A stretch of 64,000 nt of DNA, from the NCBI RefSeq assembly GCF_014873145.1, contig NZ_JADBEK010000001.1, positions 496,001 through 560,000 of the forward strand, written 5' to 3'. Shown in pieces: positions 18,731 to 26,335 of the stretch; position 1 is the stretch's first letter, and each line of letters opens with the position of its first letter. The notes below the pieces were generated by a model. That model searched no databases. It had not been told where the DNA came from and saw only the letters and a list, made by a program, of their open reading frames with translations. The position numbers were made by a program, and so were the translations under genes. Origin of the DNA: Nonomuraea angiospora. Lineage in GTDB: Bacteria; Actinomycetota; Actinomycetes; Streptosporangiales; Streptosporangiaceae.

Positions 18731-19122
18731 CCGCACGAGAATCCACGCGCGGTTCCGTACTTCGTCTCCGCCGAGCCCTTCTCCAAAACCAACGACATAG
18801 CGTTCAAGAACCGCGTGATGGGGCTGATCGACGCGGTCGACACGCTGGTTCTCGGCGCGAACACCTACGCCCAGTCCACGGGTTGGGCAACCGCCGAGGA
18901 CCAGGGCGAATACGGCGAGAAGCTCAACAACCTCACCAAGTTCGTCGCCTCCTCCCGACTGGAAAAGGCGCCCTGGGGCGACTTCCCCGCCGCGACCGTC
19001 ACGCGCGCCCCGGCCGCCACCATCCGGGCGCGTTTTCGAGGATCGGCATGACCTGAAGCTGGTCGAGGCCACCTCGTTCGAAAACGGCGTGGTAGTTCTG
19101 CGCTACGAGATCAAGAAATAGG
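18731..19122 (+). pseudogene. dihydrofolate-reductase-like (RibD C-terminal) protein, internally deleted
   Basis: The frame reads VPYFVSAEPFSKTNDIAFKN, VMGLIDAVDTLVLGANTYAQ, LTKFVASSRLEKAPWGDFPA, then breaks at TIR. The final strands (VFEDRHDLKLVEATSFENGV, VVLRYEIKK) follow in a second frame to a stop at 19122. About 45 residues around the LWLWGS nucleotide-binding region are missing at about 19025, and no start codon is apparent. It is a clear remnant. Confidence 0.78.
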
Positions 19123-19197
19123 CGGAAGGTCCGCGCTTTCGAAGAATCGAACGCCGGCGATGCTGATCGTGGAGTTGGCCCGATGCTCCTATGGTTG

Positions 19198-20280
19198 TCA
19201 AGCGGCACTACGAAGATCGCTAGTTGGGTTGGTCTTGCTGGTGAGAGCTTTGAAGAGCTCGCGGGCGATGTAGCGCTTGAGGCAGCGTCGGATCTCGGCT
19301 TTGGACTTGCCATCGGCGGTGCGGCGGTCGACGTATGCGCGGGTTCGGGGGCACCAGGCCATGCGAGTCAGCGCGATCATGTGAAGGGCACGGTTGGCCT
19401 GGCGGTCGCCGCCTCGGGAAAGCCGATGTCGGGTGGTCTTGCCGCTGGAGGCGGGGATGGGTGCCACGCCGCACAGGGCCGCGAAGGCACTCTCGGAGGT
19501 GAGCCGGTCGGGATTGTCGCCGCAGGTGGTCAGAAGCTGGGCAGCGGTCTCGACCCCGACACCGTGAATGCTCAGCAGATCCGGCCGAGCCCTGGCGATC
19601 AAGGCCTTCAGCTGAAGGTGGAGACCATCGATCTCGGCGGTAAGGGCCTGATAGCGGCGCGCCAGGCTGCGCAGGGCTAGCTTGGCGCTCTGCTCGGGGG
19701 CAGCCAGATCGCCGGCTGGTCGCAGGCGGGCGCACGCGCGGGTCAATGGCTCAGCGCCCAGTCCGGGTAGGCGTTCGCGAAGGCTGGCGGGTGCGGTGAC
19801 GAGCAGACCGCGCAACTCGTTGAGGCAGGCCGTGCGCGCCTTCACCGCACCGGAGCGCGCGAGGTGGATGACCCTGATGGATTCCACGATCCCGTCGCCG
19901 CTCTTGGGCCGCGCCGTGGCCCGTCCCGCCAGAACGGCGTCGGCGGCCGCATAGGCGTCCAGCGGGTCGGACTTGCCCACATTGCGGCGCTGTCGCCGAT
20001 CTGGCCGGTTGACCTCGATGACGACGATGCCCCCGGCACGCAGGTGACGGGCTAGAGCGGCACCGTAGGAGCCGGTGCCCTCAACACCGACGGCATGAAG
20101 CCGGCCGAACGAGCGCATCCACTCCACTAACTGCTCATAGCCTGCGCTGGTGGCCGGAAACTGGGCATCAGCAATCCGGCCGCCGTTCATCATCACCACT
20201 GCGGCGTGGTGGGTGTTGGCGTGGGTGTCGACTCCGCCGACGATCCGTCGTTTCTTCGTCTTCTTTTCGCCTCGTGCCAT
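19198..20280 (-). CDS. IS110-family transposase, apparently intact
   Basis: The 360-residue DEDD transposase has the N-terminal RuvC-like domain (GGVDTHANTHHAAVVMMNGG, VEGTGSYGAALARHL, GKSDPLDAYAAA giving D, E, D and D) and the C-terminal transposase_20 domain (LLSIHGVGVETAAQLLTTCG, AALCGVAPIPASSG, NRALHMIALTRMAW with the conserved serine region). Length and motifs are complete and the frame is unbroken. IS110 enzymes are guided by a bridge RNA; see the noncoding end at 20281-20480. Confidence 0.93.
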   Translation of the reverse strand: MARGEKKTKKRRIVGGVDTHANTHHAAVVMMNGGRIADAQFPATSAGYEQLVEWMRSFGRLHAVGVEGTGSYGAALARHLRAGGIVVIEVNRPDRRQRRNVGKSDPLDAYAAADAVLAGRATARPKSGDGIVESIRVIHLARSGAVKARTACLNELRGLLVTAPASLRERLPGLGAEPLTRACARLRPAGDLAAPEQSAKLALRSLARRYQALTAEIDGLHLQLKALIARARPDLLSIHGVGVETAAQLLTTCGDNPDRLTSESAFAALCGVAPIPASSGKTTRHRLSRGGDRQANRALHMIALTRMAWCPRTRAYVDRRTADGKSKAEIRRCLKRYIARELFKALTSKTNPTSDLRSAA

Positions 20281-20480
20281 CCTGGATCAGCCACCTTGAT
20301 GAGAGTGCCTCGGGTGGCGCGCGCCGGGCCGGTGAGCGGACAGACCAGTGATGAGACTGATTGCGGCAGGCTCCTATTAAGTCACGGGCACTGGCCCGGC
20401 AACACGTCAGACAGGCGCCCTCAGTGAAGCCGACAGATCGGGCCAAGGACACTCGTTTCCGAAGTCAGGGTTTGGTCGGG
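20281..20480 (-). ncRNA. candidate IS110 bridge RNA region
   Basis: The 200 bases upstream of the IS110 transposase are noncoding and contain short hairpins such as CGGGC-ACTG-GCCCG (20385-20398). In characterised IS110 elements the left noncoding end is transcribed as a structured bridge RNA with target- and donor-binding loops. Position and strand fit; the loops themselves cannot be assigned without the element's junction sequences. Confidence 0.5.
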
Positions 20481-20576
20481 TCAGAACCCCACGAGAGCAC
20501 CTGCCCCTCTAGTCTCACTGGTTTGGTGGACGCCTGATCTCTGGGGAACCCTGGTCCCCGGAAGAAGGAGTCTGCT

Positions 20577-20654
20577 GTGCCGAACAACTATCCGCCGGAG
20601 TTTCGCCGGCAGATGGTGGAGCTGGTGCGCGCGGGAAGGACGCCGGAGGAGCTG
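20577..20654 (+). pseudogene. IS3-family OrfA, N-terminal remnant
   Basis: GTG 20577, with GAAGGAG upstream, opens PNNYPPEFRRQMVELVRAGR followed by TPEEL, the start of an IS3-type OrfA helix-turn-helix protein. It is cut exactly where the left end of another IS begins. Only 26 residues remain. Confidence 0.7.
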
Positions 20655-21560
20655 TGTCCCTGCCGATAATGTCATCCGTGCAGGTCATCGGGCTTCCCTG
20701 ACCGCGACCGACATGCGCCGGCTCTGGCGTTCGAAAGGGGCAGGGCAACGGCAGGATGATCACTTGTGTTTTTTCGCCTGGCCTACCTTGCCGTCACGAA
20801 CGTCTTTGCCGCGCCGAGGTTGTTGCCGCTGGGCGATCGGGGCAAGGACGTCGAGATTCTTGCCTTGCGTCACCAGATCACCGTTCTTGAACGGCAGCTC
20901 GGCGCGGACACCAGGGTGAGGTTCGCTCCCGAGGACCGAGCCTTCCTCGCCGCGCTCCTGCCATCGCTGCCCCGCGAGGTCTTGTGCCGGCTGCGGCTCC
21001 TCGTTCGCCCGGACACCGTCCTGCGCTGGCGCCGCGATCTGCTCAAGCAGCGGCACGCCCGCACCTGTCGGCCGAAACGACCTGGGCGTCCGCCCACCGT
21101 GTGGTCCATCCACCTGCTCGTTCTGCGGTTGGTCCGGGAGAACCCCTCCGGGCGCGCTTCTTGATCCACGACCGGGACGGGAAGTTCCCGGCCCCGACGG
21201 AGGAGCTCCTCGCCGACGTCGGCATCCAAACCGTGCTCACCGGTATCCGGATGCCGCGGATGAACGCGGTCATGGAGCGATGGGTGCAGTCGTGCCGTCG
21301 AGAGCTCCTGGATCGATGCCTGCTCTGGAACGAGCGCCATCTGCGGCATGCCTTGCGCGAGTATGAGGAGTTCTACAACCGGCACCGGGCCCATCAAGCC
21401 CTGGACCAGGCGGCTCCACTCCGCGCCGTCCCCGATCCGATCACTGATCCAGCCGGAATCGTCGACCTGAAGGTACGCCGACGAGATCGGCTCGGCGGAG
21501 TACTCCACCAATACTCACATGCTGCTTGAGCTGGATGGATGAGGTTTTCGGCAGGCGCAG
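20655..21560 (+). mobile_element. integrase-core IS, copy A (defective)
   Basis: A defective IS element with recognisable ends. The left end contains CCTGCCGATAATGTCATCC (from 20659); the right end, read inward on the other strand, is CTGCGCCTGCCGAAAACC (to 21560). The same left end occurs at copy C (36014). It appears to sit inside the IS3 OrfA remnant. The internal gene has lost about 345 bases relative to copy C, so the element cannot move itself. Confidence 0.75.
20766..21529 (+). pseudogene. integrase-core (DDE) transposase of copy A, internally deleted
   Basis: The GTG frame gives [39 protein letters not shown] and reaches LVRENPS near 21150. It then jumps to another frame that resumes LIHDRDGKFPAPTEELLADV, GIRMPRMNAVMERWVQSCRR, LREYEEFYNRHRAHQALDQA and ends at 21529. 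The lost block contains the first catalytic Asp region present in copy C. Copy A retains the C-terminus that copy C lacks, so the two together define the full-length protein. Confidence 0.85.
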
Positions 21561-21609
21561 ACCCGCCGAGTAGCGGCCGCCAGCACCCTTCTTGGCGTGG
21601 TGCTCAGGA

Positions 21610-21643
21610 TTGACGACGCTAGTTGTTTCAGTCATTATTGAAA
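21610..21643 (+). promoter_or_regulatory. promoter with overlapping operator for the hydrolase operon
   Basis: TTGACG (21610-21615) and CATTAT (21633-21638) are spaced 17 bases. The inverted repeat TTTCA-N8-TGAAA (21626-21643) covers the -10 position. A repressor bound there would block the promoter; the GbsR/MarR-like protein encoded second in the operon is the obvious candidate. Confidence 0.5.
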
Positions 21644-21672
21644 TACCTAGTCATCTAGCCATGGAGTGAACC

Positions 21673-22602
21673 ATGGAACACGTCACCTTCAACAGCCTCG
21701 GCACCCGCTGCGCGGGCGATCTGTACCTCCCCGAGACGAGCGAGCCCGTTCCCGGGTTGGTGCTCGGGCACAGTGGGGTGATGGTGAAGGAGGCGCTGGC
21801 CTTCTTCGCGCCGTACTTCGTCGAAGCCGGGTTCGCGGTGCTGGCCATCGACTACCGCACGGTCGGCTCCAGCGAGGGAGAGCCGCGCGGCCAGGACTAC
21901 CCGGAGCGGCAGGTGGAGGACTTCCGCAGCGCCGTGTCCTATCTGCAGACCCGCCCCGAGATCCAGCCCGATCGCATCGGGGTGTGGGGCGTCAGCATCG
22001 GCGGCTCGGTGGCCGCCCAGGCCGCCGTGCTCGACCGGCGCATCAAGTGCGTGGTGGTGCAGAGCCCCAGCGTGTGGAACGGATGGCGCTACCTGGAGCG
22101 GCTCCAGGGCCGCGCCGCTGTCCACGCGCTCCGCGAGCGGCTCCAGCAGGACTGGCAGCAGCGTTACGAAGGCGGGCAGAGCGCCCGCGTGCCGCACCTG
22201 ACGCTGGACCACGACACCGTGAAGGACACCCCGGACATGTCGACCCGCCTGTTTCCCACTTACCGCAACGAGAAGACCCTTGACTCGGCCGAGCACCTGC
22301 TCACCTTCGCGCCGGAAGACATCATCCACCGGCTCGCCCCGACGCCGCTGCTGATGATCGCCAACGGCGGCTGGGACCCGTACCACATGCTCGAGGAGGC
22401 GCAGAGCGCCTTCGACAAGGCGGGCGAGCCCAAGCGGCTCGTGGTGCTTCCCTACGACGTGCTTGGCCTCTACACCGGCCCAGGCCTGGAAGAGGCGATG
22501 GCGCTCGCGATCGACTGGTTCGACCTTCACCTCCGGGAGACCCGGCTCGCGGACGTCACCCCGACCCCCACCTACGAGTCGGTCGCCGCCATGACACAGT
22601 GA
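21673..22602 (+). CDS. alpha/beta hydrolase (dienelactone hydrolase / acyl-esterase type)
   Basis: The 309-residue hydrolase has its nucleophile elbow GVSIGG near residue 115 (IGVWGVSIGGSVAAQAAVLD), an N-terminal GDLYLPE...PGLVLGHSGV oxyanion region, and a cap-like segment from 135 to 210. The catalytic Asp is probably in NGGWDPY; the late catalytic histidine is not evident, since the usual position reads LPYDVLGLYTGPG. Activity is therefore uncertain, or the triad differs. It is first gene of a three-gene operon with a regulator 34 bases and a methyltransferase further downstream. Confidence 0.82.
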   Translation: MEHVTFNSLGTRCAGDLYLPETSEPVPGLVLGHSGVMVKEALAFFAPYFVEAGFAVLAIDYRTVGSSEGEPRGQDYPERQVEDFRSAVSYLQTRPEIQPDRIGVWGVSIGGSVAAQAAVLDRRIKCVVVQSPSVWNGWRYLERLQGRAAVHALRERLQQDWQQRYEGGQSARVPHLTLDHDTVKDTPDMSTRLFPTYRNEKTLDSAEHLLTFAPEDIIHRLAPTPLLMIANGGWDPYHMLEEAQSAFDKAGEPKRLVVLPYDVLGLYTGPGLEEAMALAIDWFDLHLRETRLADVTPTPTYESVAAMTQ

Positions 22603-22636
22603 ACCGGCGCACGATCAACCACGGAAGGACACGACG

Positions 22637-23092
22637 ATGAGCACTGAGGAGCAGCGGGACCGCCTGCTTCGATGGGTGGAGCGGGTGGCCGCCTTCTGCG
22701 TCGAGGAGTGGGGGCTGCCGCCCATCACCGGACGCATCCTCGGATGGCTCATGATCTGCGATCCGGCCGAGCAGTCCGCCGGCCAGATCGCGGAGTCGAT
22801 CCAGGCCAGCCGGGCCTCGCTCACCTCGAACATGCGGTTCCTCACGACCATCGGCCTGGTCAGGAAGGTGAGAAGGCCCGGTGACCGCACCGGGTACTAC
22901 CGCATCGAGGACGACGCCTGGCAGAAGGTCATCCAGCGCAAGCTCGAAAGCCTGAGCGCGTTCGGCGAGATCGCCGACGAAGGGCTCGGCATCGCGGGCG
23001 GCGAGGGACACCGCGCCGAACGCATCAAGGCCGCCCACGACTCCCTGGCGTGGCTGCAGGACCTCGCAGCCCGCCATCCGCTACGCCACTAA
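22637..23092 (+). CDS. GbsR/MarR-type transcriptional regulator
   Basis: The 151-residue winged-helix protein resembles the GbsR subgroup of MarR regulators: GLPPITGRILGWLMICDPAE, then QSAGQIAESIQASRASLTSN (recognition helix) and the wing RPGDRTGYYRIED. A helical dimerisation tail follows. It sits between the hydrolase and methyltransferase genes with 34- and 10-base gaps and probably represses this operon through the palindrome at 21626-21643. Confidence 0.88.
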   Translation: MSTEEQRDRLLRWVERVAAFCVEEWGLPPITGRILGWLMICDPAEQSAGQIAESIQASRASLTSNMRFLTTIGLVRKVRRPGDRTGYYRIEDDAWQKVIQRKLESLSAFGEIADEGLGIAGGEGHRAERIKAAHDSLAWLQDLAARHPLRH

Positions 23093-23102
23093 GGAAGACT
23101 CC

Positions 23103-23915
23103 ATGTCCCGTTGGCAACCCCGTCTCGGGCTGATCCAGGAAACGCTGCTACTCACCCTCTACGCCAGAGCTCTGGACGCCAGGCTGCCCAGCCCGATTCT
23201 GGGTGACACGCTCTCCGCCGACCTGGCCGACAGGATCGACTACGACTTCGGCAAGCTGAAGCTCAAGCCCAACCTCGTCCTCACCACGGCATTGCGCGCC
23301 AAGAAGCTGGACGACGTCGTCCGGGCCTTCACCGCCGCTCATCCCGGCTGCGTGGTGCTCGACCTGGGCTGCGGCCTGGACACCAGGATGCTTCGCTGCG
23401 ACCTCCCGCCGGGCGTCGACTGGTACGACGTCGACTTCCCGGAAGTGGTGAAGCTGCGGTCCGAATGCCTGCCCGACGGCTCCCACCTGGTCGGAGCCGA
23501 CCTCACCACCTCCGGCTGGCTGAAGGCCGTCCCCGGCGACCGGCCCGCGATGATCGTCGCCGAGGGGCTGCTCCCGTTCATGCCCGGGGACTCCTTCCAG
23601 CGGATGACCCGCGAACTGGCCGGCCGATTCCCTTCGGGTGAGCTCGCGCTCAACGGCTACACGCGATTCGCCGCCTGGGCCATGAAGTATCACCCGACCA
23701 TCAAGGCGCTCGGCATCAAGGCCGCCCAGGGGTTCGACGATCCGCACGAGCCGGAGTCCTGGGGTGCCGGCCTCGAACTGGTCGAGGAGCAGATCCTCAC
23801 CCACGCGCCGGAAGTGGCACAGTTCCCGCAACCGCTTCGCGCGCTGACGCGTCTCACCGCCCCCAGTACGGCCCTGTCGCGGCAAGGGGCGCGCATTCTC
23901 CGCTATCGGTTCTGA
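23103..23915 (+). CDS. class I SAM methyltransferase, leucine carboxyl methyltransferase-like
   Basis: The 270-residue protein has the SAM site VVLDLGCGLDTRM (residue ~80), then WYDVDFPEVVKLR and MIVAEGLLPFM, matching the LCM/PpmA-like O-methyltransferases common in actinomycete natural-product loci. It is last in the hydrolase operon. The acceptor is unknown; a carboxyl or hydroxyl group is usual for the family. A regulator-hydrolase-methyltransferase set suggests small-molecule modification or detoxification (inference). Confidence 0.88.
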   Translation: MSRWQPRLGLIQETLLLTLYARALDARLPSPILGDTLSADLADRIDYDFGKLKLKPNLVLTTALRAKKLDDVVRAFTAAHPGCVVLDLGCGLDTRMLRCDLPPGVDWYDVDFPEVVKLRSECLPDGSHLVGADLTTSGWLKAVPGDRPAMIVAEGLLPFMPGDSFQRMTRELAGRFPSGELALNGYTRFAAWAMKYHPTIKALGIKAAQGFDDPHEPESWGAGLELVEEQILTHAPEVAQFPQPLRALTRLTAPSTALSRQGARILRYRF

Positions 23916-24037
23916 CTCCGGGCCGATCCCCGTGTTCCCGCTGCCGACCTCGGGCAAGGGTCTGGACTCGGCCACGCGGGCTCTTCGCGGCACCACCGAG
24001 GCGCTGAGGAACCGCCGCCCGCCACGACCCCGGCTCG

Positions 24038-24310
24038 GTGGCGGGCCTGTGGAGCCTGAGCAAGGTGCTGTTCGGGTTCAACCAGGTCTTCCTGGCGATG
24101 GCGCTGCTCGGCTTCTCCGCCGCCGGTGCCGGCGCGGGTCTCATCCCCGCCTGGCACATGTGGCTCGGGTACGTGAGCGCCGCACTGCTGTTCGTCTCGT
24201 CCCTGGTCAGTCCCTACAACGCGGAAGGGGCCAACCGCCTCGGGCCGGTCGGCCTGATCGGATGGCTCGGCTGGATCGCGACCTACAGCGTCACCCTGCT
24301 GCTCCTGTAG
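24038..24310 (+). CDS. small integral membrane protein, probably a C-terminal remnant
   Basis: The 90-residue reading frame has three hydrophobic helices (FGFNQVFLAMALLGFSAAG, MWLGYVSAALLFVSSLVS, LIGWLGWIATYSVTLLLL) and a GTG start without a clear ribosome site. It reads like the end of a larger membrane protein whose front (23930-24035) is not recognisable. The family was not identified. Confidence 0.45.
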   Translation: MAGLWSLSKVLFGFNQVFLAMALLGFSAAGAGAGLIPAWHMWLGYVSAALLFVSSLVSPYNAEGANRLGPVGLIGWLGWIATYSVTLLLL

Positions 24311-24324
24311 ATTCGGTACGAGGC

Positions 24325-24737
24325 ATGAGTACAGAGGGGAGCCGGCGCCGCTACGACTCGCTGCGCCGTACGGCGCAGGCGATGGGACCCGGGCCGAGAT
24401 CGCCCAGGCCGCACGCCGTCTCTTCGTCACTCAAGGGTGGACGGCGACGACCGTACGCGATGTGGCACGCGAGGCGGGCGTCTCCGTGCTGACGGTCTAC
24501 TCGGTGTACGGCAACAAGGCGGCCTGCCCCGTGCCCTGGCCGATGCCGCCGGCTTGTCGGCCGACCCCGCGCGGCAACTCTCCGAACTGGAGGCGGCGGA
24601 CGCGACGCCCCGGCGACATCTACGCGGGTCTGTGCAACATCGACGTCTACACCACCCTCACCACCGAACGCGGCTGGTCACCCGACCGGGTCGAGCAGTG
24701 GTGGGGCGACATACTGGCCCGCGAGCTCCTGAACTGA
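24325..24737 (+). pseudogene. TetR-family regulator, frameshifted and shortened
   Basis: ATG 24325 opens STEGSRRRYDS..RRTAQAM. A shift leads to RAEIAQAARRLFVTQGWTAT and VREVAREAG-like HTH sequence ending LTVYSVYGNKA. Another shift gives RALADAAGLSADPARQLSEL, and a further frame ends with ERGWSPDRVEQWWGDILARE at 24737. At least three frame changes and a missing middle make it a clear pseudogene. Confidence 0.8.
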
Positions 24738-24750
24738 CCTCCGCGGCCCC

Positions 24751-25182
24751 TCAAGGATCCCGGCGTGCCCCGGGCATGTCACGTACCGCGATGACGGCCT
24801 CGATCTCCACGGTGAGCTCCGGGGCGGCGAGTGCGGCGACGACGGCCAGGGAGTGCGCCGGGACGTCGCCGCCGGGATACCACTCGGCGAAAACATCGTC
24901 CCTGGCGGCGCGGAAGCCGGGCAGATGCTCGGTGCCCGATACGAAGGTCAGCAGTTTCACCACATCGTCCGGCGTCGCCCCGAACTCGTCGAGTACGGAC
25001 CGCAGGTTGGCGAACACCTGCCGGGTCTGCGACAGGGCGTCCGGGCCCGCGAGCGAGCCGTCCCGCAGATTCCCCACCTGCCCTGAGACGAACACCAGCG
25101 TGGTGTTCGCGGGCACCGTGGCCACGTGGCTGTAGCTGCCGATGGGTGCCGGCACTCCGGCAGGGTTCCAGCGCTTGGGCAT
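24751..25182 (-). CDS. RidA-family enamine/imine deaminase
   Basis: The 143-residue protein has the YjgF/YER057c/UK114 fold: SYSHVATVPANTTLVFVSGQ, GATPDDVVKLLTFVSG and the C-terminal VEIEAVIAVRD. The usual catalytic Arg-Glu pair is partly changed. ATG 25182 has GAGG eight bases upstream; a GTG at 25191 is possible. RidA proteins hydrolyse reactive enamine/imine intermediates produced by PLP enzymes, which fits its place at the end of an operon with a PLP aminotransferase-fold protein. Confidence 0.88.
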   Translation of the reverse strand: MPKRWNPAGVPAPIGSYSHVATVPANTTLVFVSGQVGNLRDGSLAGPDALSQTRQVFANLRSVLDEFGATPDDVVKLLTFVSGTEHLPGFRAARDDVFAEWYPGGDVPAHSLAVVAALAAPELTVEIEAVIAVRDMPGARRDP

Positions 25183-25213
25183 TTCACTCACCTCATTTGA
25201 TCTGTGCTCAGGT

Positions 25214-26335
25214 TCATGCCCACACCGCGTCGGGGACGAGCTCGTGCGCTCCGTCCTCGGCGATGACGACCGGGCCGCCGATCATCGCCGACTCGCCGCC
25301 GGGTCGGCGGACCGCCACGTGGACGGCGACGACGGCGCCCGCGGCGATGGTGCGGTCCGTCTCGTGGAGCAGGCGCGGATGCTCGGGGGTGTCGCAGCCC
25401 AGGCCGTGGCCGAAGTCGTACTCCTTGAACTCGAGCAGCCCGTGCTCGTCGAGGACGGCGTCGCCCGCCGCGACCACCGCCGTGACGGCGCGGCCGGGAC
25501 GCAGGGCGTCGATCAGTGCCGCGCGTGCCGCACGTACGGCGCCGACCGCCCGGAGGTCCACGGGGCGCGGCATGGCAGGCAGGAGGGTGGTGTTGACGTG
25601 CATGAACGCGCCGGAGGCATACAGACTGACCTCCAGGCCGACCTGCTGGTCCCGGCCGACCGTGACACCGGACGCCTCGGTGATGACAGCACCGTCGCCG
25701 ATGCCGACCAGGCACAGGCAGCGCAGCGCTCCCGCGGCGCGGGCCGCCGCCTCGACTCGCGCGGCGATCTCGTAGTCCCGTTCGCCGACGACCGCCGTGT
25801 CTCCTGCGGCGCGCAGCGCCAGGTCTCCGATAGGGGCGGCGTGGGTGAGCAGCCGCAGCTCAGGCTCGGTCTTGCGCTCGCGGGTCTCCATCGCCCACGC
25901 CGCCAGGTCGACATGCCGGATCAGCCTGCTCGCCAGCCCGTCCAGGAGGGCGGGGGGCCGCTCGTCGATGACGAGGTCGCCGGCCAGCAGGCCGATCCGG
26001 TCGATCCCCTCGGGCACCAGGTCGAGCGGGGACGACATCGGCATGGTGTTCAGGCCGTACCGGCGGGCGCGCTCGACCTCGAAGGGGAACTCCACGCCCA
26101 GGGCGGGCGGGCCGTCCACGGGCAGCCACAGTGCGGCGCTGTTGGAGATGAAGCCCGGCGCGTAGCCGGTCAGCCAGGTGACGGCCGACCGTCTGGGGGA
26201 GTACACGAGCGCCCCCTGGACATCCAGCCGAAGGAGGTGCTCCCGCAGTTGGGTGCGTCTGGCGGTGCTCGCCACCACCGCGGTGTCGTCAATGGTTCCG
26301 GGGGTGAAGGCCGCTGTCATGAGGTCTTCTGTCAT
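25214..26335 (-). CDS. M24-fold (aminopeptidase P/creatinase) protein lacking metal ligands
   Basis: The 373-residue protein has the two-domain creatinase layout: an N-terminal domain (residues 20-150, LVYSPRRSAVTWLTGYAPGF) and a pita-bread C-terminal domain. The histidine of GHGLGCD is kept. The Asp-Asp pair that should follow the LEVSLYASG segment, and both glutamates (positions now in VAVHVAVRRPGGES and MIGGPVVIAEDG), are replaced. It should therefore act, if at all, without metal, as creatinase does on C-N bonds. Its ATG overlaps the upstream PLP gene (ATGA), and RidA follows 31 bases later. Confidence 0.85.
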   Translation of the reverse strand: MTEDLMTAAFTPGTIDDTAVVASTARRTQLREHLLRLDVQGALVYSPRRSAVTWLTGYAPGFISNSAALWLPVDGPPALGVEFPFEVERARRYGLNTMPMSSPLDLVPEGIDRIGLLAGDLVIDERPPALLDGLASRLIRHVDLAAWAMETRERKTEPELRLLTHAAPIGDLALRAAGDTAVVGERDYEIAARVEAAARAAGALRCLCLVGIGDGAVITEASGVTVGRDQQVGLEVSLYASGAFMHVNTTLLPAMPRPVDLRAVGAVRAARAALIDALRPGRAVTAVVAAGDAVLDEHGLLEFKEYDFGHGLGCDTPEHPRLLHETDRTIAAGAVVAVHVAVRRPGGESAMIGGPVVIAEDGAHELVPDAVWA

